Assembly (NCBI GenBank): GCA_963772295.1
Contig: CAVYWO010000017.1
Span: forward strand, 682,001-746,000
From: AP-15 sp963772295
Lineage (GTDB): Bacteria; Pseudomonadota; Alphaproteobacteria; ATCC43930; CGMCC-115725
Reading direction: 5' to 3'
DNA: 64,000 bases
Shown here: positions 13,972 to 24,460 of the stretch, piece by piece
Position numbering within the stretch: position 1 is the stretch's first letter
How the letters are laid out: each line of letters opens with the position of its first letter
Translations under genes and position numbers: made by a program
Notes under the pieces: generated by a model
Told to the model about the DNA's origin: nothing
The model's input: the letters and a program-made list of their open reading frames with translations, nothing else
The model's database searches: none

Positions 13972-16950
13972 CTAGAGCCTCCGTATCACGACAAAGGTGC
14001 CAGAGGCAGCATTGGTTACCTTCAGGGGAGCTTTGAGGAGCGCCTGAGCCTGCTCGTCCGGCGACTTGCCGAAATCGAAGCGGCATCGGTCCGCAGGTTG
14101 CCATGATCCCACCCCCTGGTCGAGAGTCAATTCAAGGACAGCCCCTTCCCATTTGAGGACGAGAGTTCGCCGATGCGGGGTCGTGTCATCAAAATTGACG
14201 CGCACTTCATCTGAGCTTCTGGTGAGAAGCTTCCGGAGCACGGCTAGACGATCCGACTGAGTGGTCCAGTCATGCTGCACCTGCCAAGGGGGGCTGGCAT
14301 GAAGGGACTTCGAGGTGCCGCGCGTACGGACGATAATCTTGGCTTCTGAGCGCCGGGTAAAAGCCCCGACGAGCTCGGCTGCTAGAAGGGCGGAAAGCGG
14401 CGAAAAGACGTACCGATCCGTATAGATAACTTCGACCAATTTGCCGTCGCCCGCGCGCTGCAAAAGATTGCCGCTCTGAGTTTCCAAGGCGCGGCGTAGA
14501 CGAAGGCCGAAGCCCACTGCCGCTCCATCGGCATCATTGGAAACCTCGACGACCGCCGTTTCGGGTGAGGGTGACAGGAGCGCCGAGATATCGATCGTCT
14601 TTCCAAATGTGGGGCCATCGACTGATCCACGAACGACAGGCGCAGTCGACGACCTCCCCCACTCAGCGGCCGGTTCACCGGCCAAGGCATCCCGGCTCGC
14701 CCATACGAGGCTGGAAGTGTCACCCAGGTGAGCGGCGAGAGGAGTGGCCGCAACCGCACCGTCGACCCATTCAACGAGCTCTGCGGTATGAGAGCGTTGG
14801 ACGAGCCGAGCGAGAGAGTGACGGGTCGTGATGTCGGCGGCGCGGATCGCGTCCGCCCGAGCGACGAAACGGATCGGTACACCGCGGGGTCCCCAGGTTT
14901 CGGCGAGAGCTCTGGCGGGCCATTCGTCGAACTCCCAATCTTGTGGGGCGCCATGCAGCCACAAGACGATCGTGCGCGACGGCGCTTGCGCGACCCGGCG
15001 CGTAAGCGCGTCCGCCAAGGGGGCGCTTTCGAGTTCCGTATTGACGCCGAACAAGCGGTCCTCGGCAGCAATCTCGAGCCGGGGAATAAGCTCATCAAGC
15101 ACCTGGAAGGCGGTGAGCCGGTTACAGCGCTCAATCATGTGCTGGGTGTCAGCGGAAAGGAGGCAGCGGGAGCAAAAGCGTTCCGCGCCCGGCTCGCCGC
15201 ATCCGCCAGGTGCCGAGCAATCGAGCAGCTCACGCGCGGCCTTCAGGCAACGGATCGGCTCCTCAGCTACGGTCGACGCGAATCCCGCCCCGCCGCTGGC
15301 GCGGTCGTAGACAACGGCGCACCAGCTTTCTGTCCGGTCAGCCGTGAGCGCTGGGGTCGCGGCAAATCCCATCTCGTCGGGCTCGATTCCCAGCTCGATC
15401 GCGCAGGCTTCGCGCAGCGCGACTGCGATGGCTCGGGCAGTATCGGCGTCGCGGCAATCATAAAGCTGGACCTCCACAACCGCGGTTCGGAGCGAATGAC
15501 CGAGTTCGAGATTCCGTTTAATCGAAAAGGAGCCTGCCGAGCCGAGGCAGAAGCCGTGCTCATCTTTCGGCGCCCCTCGCAAGGGCCGGTGGCCGCCGCG
15601 TTCGTTAAGCTCCGGCGGTAATGGCCGCATCGCAGCCTGTGGCTCTTTTTCGGCTGCCGTCCGTCCGCATTGAAGGCAGACGGCGTAGCCGTAACCGTCT
15701 TCGCCGCTATTCGAGACGTACACAATGCCGTGCGGGCTGGCGCGCAGGCGCCCCCCGTCGGGTAACGCGAGCCAGGCCGCGCCGCTTGCATGGACCCATG
15801 GCTGGGCGCGCGGGAAATGGCTGACCTGAACCGTGTCGTCATGCGGCTTGCCGCGTATATCGACGGCAAAGCCCTTGGGCGCAATGTGGTCGCGGCAGTC
15901 GAGACTGGGCGACCCGCACATCGTGCACGCATCAGGGCTAACAGCGGTAGAGGTTACCCCGGCGGCAGCACATGCCCGGCATCGCCATGCGGTGCGCAGC
16001 GCCTGAATTTCACGGACGCCGTCGGCGCTCGCCGGGCCGTGCCAGTTCAGCGTTATCCCAGCGGACGTGTAGACCAGGCCGTCCAGGACGAGGGTAGTGC
16101 CAGGTGCGTATTCGAAAAGCGCGATGTCGAGCTGGCGGCTCGGGTAGTCGCGCGAGCGCGCATGCAAGTCCTCGCGCTGTTCCTCGATGCGTCTGGGTTG
16201 CATGGCTGAGTCGGTAACGAGCGGCACGATTCCGGTCGGAAAGCCATAACCGGGCAGAAACCCCTCCGCCGCGAGCTCGGAGAGCAAATAGGCCTCGCTC
16301 GCCCTCCGCTTTTGATAGCGGATGGCATTGAGCGCCGGTCTGTTGTCGGCGGCGACCCCGGCTTCCTGCTGGGTCAGAGCGAGCCATTCTGCCTGCCGCT
16401 CTTCGGCAATGCGGAACAAGGCATCACGAGCACCTTCAAAAAGGGTGCGATCGGGATTGAGCGGCGTGCCGTAGAGGACCGAAGACAAGGCCTCCCCGTG
16501 CTCGGCGAGGCGCGCTTCAGTAGCGTCGCACCAATGGAGAAAATCCTGCCAGGGCGGCGTCGTCTCGGGCGGTGTCTCAAAGCCGAAGAAGTCACCAATG
16601 CGCGCATGCAGCGCGTCGTCGGCCCTGGATTTGAGAAATGCCGACAGCAGGAAAGCGTGGGCGTGACGGCGGGCGATAGCCGGACTGTCCAGCCTAACGC
16701 GGGGCGGCCTGAGCAGGAGATCGAGATAGCGGGCGGGGTCGTCGAATGCCCGCCGATCGAGCGGTCGTTCCTTGCAGATAGTGAGCCCGACCGCGATGGG
16801 TTGATCGCGCCGACCGGCGCGGCCGACCCGCTGCCGGTATGAGGCAATCGAGGGCGGAACATTCGAATTGACGACCAGCTCTATCGCGCCGATGTCGACG
16901 CCCATCTCCATGGTGGTCGAACAGTTCAAGACGTTGATGTCCCCGGATCT
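13972..16950 (-). CDS. DruE-like helicase, C-terminal half (helicase domain 2, zinc motifs, DUF1998-like end)
   Basis: This is the continuation, in a shifted frame, of the gene starting at 20041. It opens with SGDINVLNCSTTMEMGVDIG and contains motif VI YRQRVGRAGRRDQ. Cys-rich patches follow (CRACAAAG then CTMCGSPSLDC; CLQCG; CSAPGGCGE then CSRCLLS) that probably bind zinc. YDRASGGAGF with the following Cys cluster is the typical DUF1998 end of DrmA/DruE-type helicases. After it, about 330 further residues form a C-terminal domain I cannot name. Full length across the frameshift would be about 2020 residues, close to DruE. As read, the two helicase halves are on separate peptides. Confidence 0.72.
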   Translation of the reverse strand, partial: RSGDINVLNCSTTMEMGVDIGAIELVVNSNVPPSIASYRQRVGRAGRRDQPIAVGLTICKERPLDRRAFDDPARYLDLLLRPPRVRLDSPAIARRHAHAFLLSAFLKSRADDALHARIGDFFGFETPPETTPPWQDFLHWCDATEARLAEHGEALSSVLYGTPLNPDRTLFEGARDALFRIAEERQAEWLALTQQEAGVAADNRPALNAIRYQKRRASEAYLLSELAAEGFLPGYGFPTGIVPLVTDSAMQPRRIEEQREDLHARSRDYPSRQLDIALFEYAPGTTLVLDGLVYTSAGITLNWHGPASADGVREIQALRTAWRCRACAAAGVTSTAVSPDACTMCGSPSLDCRDHIAPKGFAVDIRGKPHDDTVQVSHFPRAQPWVHASGAAWLALPDGGRLRASPHGIVYVSNSGEDGYGYAVCLQCGRTAAEKEPQAAMRPLPPELNERGGHRPLRGAPKDEHGFCLGSAGSFSIKRNLELGHSLRTAVVEVQLYDCRDADTARAIAVALREACAIELGIEPDEMGFAATPALTADRTESWCAVVYDRASGGAGFASTVAEEPIRCLKAARELLDCSAPGGCGEPGAERFCSRCLLSADTQHMIERCNRLTAFQVLDELIPRLEIAAEDRLFGVNTELESAPLADALTRRVAQAPSRTIVLWLHGAPQDWEFDEWPARALAETWGPRGVPIRFVARADAIRAADITTRHSLARLVQRSHTAELVEWVDGAVAATPLAAHLGDTSSLVWASRDALAGEPAAEWGRSSTAPVVRGSVDGPTFGKTIDISALLSPSPETAVVEVSNDADGAAVGFGLRLRRALETQSGNLLQRAGDGKLVEVIYTDRYVFSPLSALLAAELVGAFTRRSEAKIIVRTRGTSKSLHASPPWQVQHDWTTQSDRLAVLRKLLTRSSDEVRVNFDDTTPHRRTLVLKWEGAVLELTLDQGVGSWQPADRCRFDFGKSPDEQAQALLKAPLKVTNAASGTFVVIRRL

Positions 16951-19900
16951 TAAACATGTCCTCATAGGAGCGGAGGCGTTTGGAGGGCTGCTGAGCCGAA
17001 TGCTCTGCCGACCGGAAATACGGCGTGAACAGCGCCGCCCGGTCGTGAAACTCGGTCCAAACGCCGAGATCGCGGAGCGCGGCCACCTCCTCGTTTGAAG
17101 CAAGAAAATCTTCGATCTCCAGCGTGGCGGCAACCGCTCCTGACGGATGAACCAGGAACGGAGACGGATGCTCGGGCAAGGTTATCGGCGTAGCAAGCAG
17201 GTGGCGCCCATCCTTCGGATATGGCGAGAGCCCCTTGAGCGTGGTGTCTACGACCCGCCAAGTAACCGGGCAAATCCAGGCGGTTTTGACCTTGGCCAAC
17301 GAAAGGGTCCGCATATCGAGCCGGAAGCCGCCGCCTTGAACAAGTTCGCAATAGCGGGCTAGCGTTTGACGTGCGTGATCGAAGGTCTCGTTGATGAGCG
17401 CGCGGGCGCTCTGATCATCAAGTGAAACGCCTGCTGCTTGGGCGAGCAGCGACACCACGCGCGAGGGCCTGCCGGGACCTCGCGCCGCGGGCCACGGATC
17501 GATGGTCGTTGTCCGTGGATCAAATTGCCCGACGGCAGTGTGGGTCGGACGGCGGTCGATCCAATTGAACGCCGAAGGCATGACCGACACGATCGTGTTT
17601 AAGCGGAGGAAATGCGTCAGGATCAGCCGGAGCAAGTCCTGCCAATCGTCGCCGGAAAGTCCGAGGTTGCGGGCTGAAGGCGATGGCTGGGTTCCCTCTT
17701 GATGGTGGGGAAGCAGCAACCGCGCCAGCCCCATCGTCTCGGCCGAATTGCCGCGAACCGCGCGCCGCAGGAACTCTCGAAGCAGTAAAAAATGTGCGAG
17801 GTCGCCGGGACTCTGAAAGGCTACCTCCCGGAGCTCCCAAAGTGTCTTGATGTGCAACAGCGTGGCATCTTGCGCGAGCCGGTCTCGCATGTCCGGCCAG
17901 GACATGGGTTTGGCGTCGGCGGACCCCTCCAGCGCCGCGAGTTCGGCGCGCGCCCTGGTAAGAGTCCTGGCCAGTGCTGGGCTGGCGATCTTCTCTAGAG
18001 CGGCAACTTCCTGCTGTTTTGCGGATATCTCGTCGGCCGAACCGCCTGCCGGTTTGGACTGGACGGCGTGATAGACGAAAGCCCGCAAAAAGGCGCGCTC
18101 GGCATCCGCCTGGAGCTTGGCCGACAGCCGGGCGGTGCCTTGGCGCGCGTCGGTGAAAGTCAGAAGCCTCCGGCCTGACGAAGGCTTTTCGGCTGCTGTT
18201 AGGTCAGGACTTACGGCCCCCAGAGCGACAGGAACACCGGCGCCGAGCATGAAGGGAGCCCCGACCCGGAACGGCCGCACGATCGGGCTTGCACGACTCG
18301 GCTCTCCGCAGGAGGGACAGCTTCCGCCAAAGTCGGCATCCAATGATGCGAGCAGCACCGCTTCCGGTAGCGGAGAGTCGAGGATTTCGCCGGTCCCGCG
18401 TCGGACTGCCAAGCGGACACTGCGTGGCGCGGCAGCGGGGAGTATCCAGCGCGCCATTCGTTGTGCAGGCGCGAGCTCCGGCTCCGGAGGAGCCTCTTCC
18501 CCCGGATCGGGGAAGTCCAATTCGAGCGCGAAATCGTCGTCTGCTATTTCGGGCGTCGGGGCGCGCAAGCGGCGGCCCGTGCCGTCGCCGGTGTCGGTTT
18601 CTTCTGCGGCCAGCGCTTCCGTCCCGCAGGCCTGGCAGATCCTGACTTCCAAGACCGGGGCACCGCAGGCATCGCAAGCGTCGCAACGATCCAAAAATAT
18701 CTTCCCGAAATTCCAATCCGAGGGCTCGCCCTGGGGCCGCGCGGGGCAAGAGCGATCGGAGCAAGCCCAAAGTCCAGATAGCGTGCGCTCAAATACATGC
18801 AGCCGGACCGGCAGCAATGCGTGCCCGTCGTGGGAACGCTTGGCGCGGGCGCAGGCGGCCAGCAGCGCGCGCGATCCCTCTTCGATGTCCGCCTCGGCGG
18901 TCAGCGTCTCATTAGAGACTTTGCGCCAGTGCGACCATCGAATGCGCTCTCCGCCGTGTAGGCGGCGCGCGATCTCCTGAAGTTGGGGCGCCGGGGCCAA
19001 ACGCTCCCAGGCCGCCGCACTCGCGAGTTCGTCCAGAGCCGACTTGCCGAGCCGCCCAATGGCAGTTTCCGGGGCACGGTCGCCAATGACGGCATGCACC
19101 GTACCAGCTTCCGCACCCGTCAGGTCTCGAAGGAATTGCCGGAGCTGGGCCGCTTGCTCCCGGCGCTCCCCGGTGCCAAGCGTCGCTGAGGTGGCGATCA
19201 CCCGGATGGTGCGCGGATCGCGGCCGAAGGCGAGCGCCACCCGCCGGAGCAGCAAGGCTAGTTCCGTCGCTTGGGCACCGATATAGGTGTGAACCTCGTC
19301 CAAGACGATGTATTCGAGGAGGTCGCGGCTCTGCTCAAGGATCGGTGCGTCTTGCCGCCGCACAAGCATGTATTCGAGCATGGTCAAATTGGTGACTAAG
19401 AGCGGCGGCGCGCTGATGCGGAGCGCCTTGCGGTCGAGCACTTGCTCGGGGACTTTTCGCCGCTCGGCCTCGGCGGACGGTCCCTCCGGCGTTAGGCCGT
19501 TATAGAGGCAGTAGCGGAGCTTGCCGCCGAACGGAGACAGCCATGAGGTCAAGCGCTCCTGCTGGCTATTGATGAGGGCGTTCAGAGGATAGAGCATGAG
19601 CCCCCTCACGCCGGTCAGCGTCTTCCGCCCGCCATCCGACGCGATGAGGAGGTGGTTTAGTAATGCGCCCAGGAAGCACTCGGTTTTGCCTGACCCAGTG
19701 CCGCTAGAGATGATCACCGAAGATGGTTCAGCTGCGGAAGAGAGCGCCCAGGTTTCGACTTGGTGAGCGTAAGGCGGGTACGCCATCCGCGATTGCAGGG
19801 CCCGGACGGTCTCGGGGTGCATGGTGTCAGGGAGAGCGTCCCAGCCGCCCGGATGGAGCTGCCAGGGGTGGGCGCCTTCGAGCACGGGTTCAGCTACCAG

Positions 19901-20041
19901 AGAGTCGGGCGAACCCGCGGGAGCGCCCAGCCGGTCGCCGAGGGCGCGGCGGAGCGTACGGGATTTGCAGCCGGTGATGCTCAGTACGGCGTTCGCTGCG
20001 CGCCTCGGCAGATCTACTGCCAAATCTTCGATTTCAAGCAT
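16947..20041 (-). CDS. DruE-like DEAD/DEAH helicase, N-terminal half, interrupted by one frameshift
   Basis: I choose the ATG at 20041 because it overlaps the stop of the upstream gene (ATGCTTGA), a translational-coupling arrangement. Motifs: Walker A ISSGTGSGKTECF near residue 115, motif II VLDEVHTYIGAQATE near 260, motif III ATSATLGTG near 300, and a Cys-rich insert (CDACDACGAPVL, ICQACG) around 500. The frame reaches SYEDMFK and then fails near 16947, where the sequence continues in another frame as SGDINVLN. This is a one- or two-base indel beside a CCCC tract. Large helicases with this layout are the common subunit of Druantia and related to DISARM DrmA. Intact activity would require the reading frame to be whole. 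Confidence 0.72.
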
Positions 20042-23000
20042 GGGCGGCGCTCTTGGAAGCAAGGGGTAATAGCGCATTCGGCAACATGCGATCGAAATAA
20101 ATCGGGTCAAAAAGCCTAGCCCAGCGCAGCTCTCCAGTGAGTGCTTGTCCCCATGGTATGAGCCCTGCCGCGACGCGGGCTGCCACGAAGGGCGCGGCCA
20201 GGACGTCCCAACAGTAGGGTTGTTTACTGTGTATCCAGGCAGGGAGCTCGGTGCCGAGGCGGGACGTCAGCCTCCCGTCGCTCGGCCAGGTTACCCCGTC
20301 CTCGGCGTGACCGTTCCTCGCGACGCATTCACTCGCTTCTCTTGCGGCATCGGTGACCCAGTTATCGGTATTGCTGCCTGCGACCAGAGCGTGGAACGCG
20401 AGCGCCGGTTTCCGAGCGACAATCGCCTGCAAGACGCTGTTCACGTCGTCTCGCGCATAACGGTCGGCGTCTTTGCTTGGCAAGGCATCCATCAGTTTCA
20501 CGAGTTGCGCCTTCCGCCCGTCGAACGCGGCTCGCCAGGCCCGGACGGGCGTCACGCTCCAGAGGAAGTGCATTTCATCTTCAAGCGCCAGAACCGCATC
20601 GATGTCTTCTTCGGAGCAGCGCGACAGGAGCCTGACAACCGCTTCGGGCGCGTCGATCAAGGCGACCGCCAGATCCAATGACTGAAGGGGCGTACGAGGT
20701 TGAAACGCGACGATCAGGCGGCGCGCATCTTCGATCTCCTCCTCCGTGGCGTCGCCTGAGGTCAAAAGATGCTTTAGCTCGTGGCGGCGCATGGTGGTGT
20801 CCGAACTTAGAACAAGCTCCATCAGGCGGGTCCGCTGCCGGTTCGCAACCGGGCGCGTGAAAACAACTCGCGGGCGGATGCGGAAGCGGTCGTCGACGCG
20901 GCCATAAATGAGCCATGGACCGCCCGGTCCGGTGGTGGGAGGCGCGAAGCGGCGCATCCGGTAGGTATCGGGAGCGCCATCTTCCAGGACGTATTCCTTT
21001 GACGGATCGGCCAGAGGCGTCGCCAGCAACGTAACTCGGGTCGCACCCGAAGCCGCCACTTGTGAGAGATGGGTGTAGGAAGGCCAGACTTCGCCGTCGC
21101 GCACTTCGAGAGCCACGTCGAATAGACCGATCTCAACGTAGCGGGCGCCCGCCCCTATCCATTCAAGCCGGACTGTGCTGTCCAATTGGCTGGTTGTGGC
21201 CAGCAAGGCGCGGATATCAGAGCGTAGCGCGTAGAGGGGCGTTTCTCCTCTTACCGGACGCATGATGTACCGTTTGGGCGGCGCGGCGACTTGAAGCGTG
21301 AGCTTGCCCCGGTCGGGACACGCGGCGTACACGCCGAATAGGGCATCGATACAGCCGCGCCATCCGGATCGTAGTTCTTTGCCGGAGGCGTCGGTAAACC
21401 CTGGACGCGCCGTACGGTCATAGAGCTCGGCGCGCCAGCACGTCCCGTTCGGCCAGACGGCCTCAAGGGCGAAATGGTTTCCGGCGCTGCCGGACCGGTC
21501 GACGATCACGGGATCGGGGACTCCGACGGATGTGGCCTTACCTGCGATAGTGGCGGTTGCTGCTTCGAGACCAGTGATCGCAAGCGATCGGTTGGGCCCG
21601 GATATCGCGCTCGTCGAGAAACCCGCAGGGGCGACGGCGGCGCTCGTTCGCGAAGCGCTAAACCCGTCTCGTATTAAGACGAATGTCACATCACCCTGAG
21701 GCGCTTCTTGCGGCCAGAACCGCCAAGGGCCGCCGCGGGCAGGGCGCCATCGCACTTCACCCTTTCTGACCGCGCGCCGATAGCTGCCTTCGCGTACGGA
21801 GAGCCGCAGGGGCTGTTTCCACGCGAAGCTGCGCACATCAGGTTCGGTCACGCCCTCGATCTCGATTGCGGTTAGCGTCTCCTGCTCGTCTCCGGTCCGC
21901 CACCGGTAAGCTTGGCCCTCTGTTTCGAGACGAAGCTCGCCTTCGACCCGGCAGAGCCCAAGATGAAACTGCCGGGTACGCCCAAGGGGCTGCACTGACC
22001 CGCTGACGACATTGAACATCGGGGCGCATGGTTCGGGCACGCCGATGATTAAATGTGGTGACCGTGTCGTGTGGGAACCGCGCGCCACCAATGTGAGGCG
22101 ATCTGCGGCGTCGGGAACGGACGCAAATGCCATGGGTTCGGGAGTGAGGCCTTCGGCGTCGCGCAGCGCGAAATTGCCGAGCGGAGCTCCGTCAAATTCA
22201 ATCATCAGCTCAACCGGCAGGTCCGGCGGGTATGGCTGGTTCGTGACACGCCGTAAAGGCCGGACGCGCCACCAGGGCGTTTCGTCCTCCTCATAGGCTT
22301 CCATAATCGCCAGATCGCCGGAGACGAGCGCTAAAAGATCACCGGCAGGCCGGATGCGGGCGCGGAACTTTCCGGTGAGCTTAGGGCCGAGATCGAGCGG
22401 AAGCCGGACGTGTTCGATCTGACCGTCAAGCGAGAGCGAGATGGTAAAATCCCAGAGCCCGCTGGCGCCCTGCACGAGCCCGCGTTGCAGGCCGATGTCG
22501 CCAAGGGCACTGCGCTCGGCGCGGCGGACGACATGTTCGATCAAGGCCCGCGCGTCTTCATCGCCCATATCCAGAGGCAGGGACTCGCGCCAGCCCTGAC
22601 GGTTCAGGTCGAGCCAGGCGATTGCGTCAAGGCCTGCACGGTCCGCAGACGCGGCCAAGTCGCGCTTGATCTGATGCACCTGCTCGATAAGTTCGGCCGC
22701 AACCGGGATCAAATCGGTCCTAAATGTGCTCGGGACCCGCCAAGCTTCCTGAGCCGCTGCTTGACCGGGATCGACGCCGCGCGCGACGAGATCGAGAGCG
22801 CCTTGAAGCCATTGGTAAAGCCATCGGCCGCCATGAATGGCGCGCAACGGCAAGCCGCCTTCGCAGATTAGCGATGCTAGAAATTCGTCGCCACCGCGTT
22901 CATTCCGGCGCACGCGACGCCCCCAGCCACGCAAGCCCTCGCGGATGCCAGAGGTGACGTTATGCCAGTCATCTTGGCGGTAGTGCAGCCCCAACTCGGC

Positions 23001-23282
23001 GCAGAGCGGGGCATAACCCCAAGCTCCCTCGCCTCGCCAACTGCGAAACCAGTGACAGGCGATGGCAACAAAAGCGCGCGAGCACCAGTTCGTATCGAGA
23101 CAGGTGCTTCCCGCAAAAGCGAGGGCCTGCGTCAGTGACTCCCTCAGAGCCGCTATTTCGTCCGTGGTGAAGCGATACGCGTAAAGCGGACCTCCATTGG
23201 GCGCGGTTAGCCCACGGTCGCGGAGGATTTTGTCGAGCGCGACTGGTAGGCGGGCATGAACGGGCGCGCCCGAATTAAGCAC
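20034..23282 (-). CDS. STY4851/ECs_5259-family large protein, DruH-like, 1082 residues
   Basis: The N-terminal region shows the family pattern: LDKILRDRGLTAPNGGPLYA, CHWFRSWRGEGAWGYAPLC, GLRGWGRRV, LICEGGLPLRAIHGG. The middle is a long beta-rich section of repeated strand-like segments; the end is helical. No catalytic motif is visible. In enterobacteria a protein of this family lies directly upstream of a giant DUF1998 helicase; from memory this pair corresponds to Druantia type III (DruH-DruE). The same order and overlap occur here. It is uninterrupted. It lies 158 bases downstream of the nuclease gene, in the same direction, so probably in one operon with the methyltransferase and nuclease. 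Confidence 0.68.
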   Translation of the reverse strand: MLNSGAPVHARLPVALDKILRDRGLTAPNGGPLYAYRFTTDEIAALRESLTQALAFAGSTCLDTNWCSRAFVAIACHWFRSWRGEGAWGYAPLCAELGLHYRQDDWHNVTSGIREGLRGWGRRVRRNERGGDEFLASLICEGGLPLRAIHGGRWLYQWLQGALDLVARGVDPGQAAAQEAWRVPSTFRTDLIPVAAELIEQVHQIKRDLAASADRAGLDAIAWLDLNRQGWRESLPLDMGDEDARALIEHVVRRAERSALGDIGLQRGLVQGASGLWDFTISLSLDGQIEHVRLPLDLGPKLTGKFRARIRPAGDLLALVSGDLAIMEAYEEDETPWWRVRPLRRVTNQPYPPDLPVELMIEFDGAPLGNFALRDAEGLTPEPMAFASVPDAADRLTLVARGSHTTRSPHLIIGVPEPCAPMFNVVSGSVQPLGRTRQFHLGLCRVEGELRLETEGQAYRWRTGDEQETLTAIEIEGVTEPDVRSFAWKQPLRLSVREGSYRRAVRKGEVRWRPARGGPWRFWPQEAPQGDVTFVLIRDGFSASRTSAAVAPAGFSTSAISGPNRSLAITGLEAATATIAGKATSVGVPDPVIVDRSGSAGNHFALEAVWPNGTCWRAELYDRTARPGFTDASGKELRSGWRGCIDALFGVYAACPDRGKLTLQVAAPPKRYIMRPVRGETPLYALRSDIRALLATTSQLDSTVRLEWIGAGARYVEIGLFDVALEVRDGEVWPSYTHLSQVAASGATRVTLLATPLADPSKEYVLEDGAPDTYRMRRFAPPTTGPGGPWLIYGRVDDRFRIRPRVVFTRPVANRQRTRLMELVLSSDTTMRRHELKHLLTSGDATEEEIEDARRLIVAFQPRTPLQSLDLAVALIDAPEAVVRLLSRCSEEDIDAVLALEDEMHFLWSVTPVRAWRAAFDGRKAQLVKLMDALPSKDADRYARDDVNSVLQAIVARKPALAFHALVAGSNTDNWVTDAAREASECVARNGHAEDGVTWPSDGRLTSRLGTELPAWIHSKQPYCWDVLAAPFVAARVAAGLIPWGQALTGELRWARLFDPIYFDRMLPNALLPLASKSAAHA

Positions 23283-23440
23283 GGTAAAAGCCTCCCTGTG
23301 CGCAGCAGCTTAGGGCTGCAGCTAGAAGGAAACAAGGAGTCGGCGAATTCGCGCCTCGTTCTACATCCTGTCTTCGGTAAAGTGCCCGGAAAAACAGCAC
23401 CATATCGCTTTCAGGACCACCAAACGCTCGGGCGGATGCT

Positions 23441-24460
23441 CTACCGCACCCGGTACTCTCGGATGCGGGTGCAGTCGATGAGAAGGTGCATGGTTGAAAG
23501 CGTGAACACCTTGCCGTCCGTCGCCTGCAACAGGCGGCGCATGTCCTCGCGCCTTATCTTGAAACCGCGACCGGCGATGCAGGCGATGACATCGTAAGTG
23601 TGCCCGCCTTCATATCGCAAAGTGCGCAAGCGCTGGACGCGGGCCACCTTATCCCGTGCCGTGCCGTCGTCCTCGCTCAGCTTGGCTTCGATGATGGCGG
23701 CGGGGTTATACTCGTCGGGGACGATAAAATCCGGCGCCTGGTCAAAACCGGCGATGCGATCGATCCGCTTGGTCTCGCGGTAGCTGACTTTGGCCTCGGT
23801 CAGCACATTCTTGATCGCGACCTCGACCACCTCGCCCACGAGTTCGCTCACGGAATCTCGGTGCGTCGCGAAGGGACGCCCCAGAAAGCGCTCATACAGG
23901 AGCACGGGGTACGGTACGCCCAAATCCGCAACCGGCTGAATGCTGGCGACGCCGTCTTTGGTGTCGGCCTTGTCGAGCCGGTGGAGCAAGCCGGGCACGA
24001 CAATGCCGGTTCCCTTGGTCAGCGTTTGCACCCCGGCGTCGATCATGGCGCGGACGCGCTGATCGGTGACGCCTCTCCCTTTTTTGAGGGGCGCAAGCGG
24101 GTTTAGGCGGGTTCGGCGGTCGAGGGAACGGGCAGCACCCTGATCAATCGCAAGACCTGTCATCTCGGTCGTGACGTATGCCCATTCCGGTGGCGTGAAG
24201 CCGAGAATGCATCGGAACACGATGAAAGCGATGGAGGTTTCGCGGACGGCAGCCTCGACCGTCGCCGCGGTGACGCGGGCGAAGGCATCGGTGTGTCGCT
24301 TCAGCGTCTGATACCCGGCCTCGAAAGTCGCGTACTCGATGAACCCCTCGCCCCGAGGCATTTCCATGAAACTGGATGTCAGCTCATCGAAGACCTCGTC
24401 GACGAGCGGTGCCCAGACGATCTGCGGGTCGTGATAATCGACGTCAAAACGCAATGGCAT
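23441..24460 (-). CDS. PD-(D/E)XK-type nuclease, 339 residues
   Basis: At about residues 243-262 the protein reads APDFIVPDEYNPAAIIEAKL, a clear PD-x(n)-ExK active site, followed by SEDDGTARDKVARVQRL, a continuation often seen in restriction-like nucleases. The first 200 residues are mostly helical and unrecognised and may recognise DNA or a partner. The start overlaps the stop of the methyltransferase gene by 17 bases, so the two are translationally coupled, as expected for a modification/cleavage pair. It could be the nuclease of a restriction system sharing the operon with the Druantia-like proteins, or a subunit of them. Confidence 0.7.
   Translation of the reverse strand: MPLRFDVDYHDPQIVWAPLVDEVFDELTSSFMEMPRGEGFIEYATFEAGYQTLKRHTDAFARVTAATVEAAVRETSIAFIVFRCILGFTPPEWAYVTTEMTGLAIDQGAARSLDRRTRLNPLAPLKKGRGVTDQRVRAMIDAGVQTLTKGTGIVVPGLLHRLDKADTKDGVASIQPVADLGVPYPVLLYERFLGRPFATHRDSVSELVGEVVEVAIKNVLTEAKVSYRETKRIDRIAGFDQAPDFIVPDEYNPAAIIEAKLSEDDGTARDKVARVQRLRTLRYEGGHTYDVIACIAGRGFKIRREDMRRLLQATDGKVFTLSTMHLLIDCTRIREYRVR

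Noticed and set aside
13972..23282. DISARM instead of Druantia
   Set aside because: The helicase shares the DUF1998-type layout, but no DrmB-like or phospholipase-D-like gene is present, and its neighbour fits the STY4851/DruH type.
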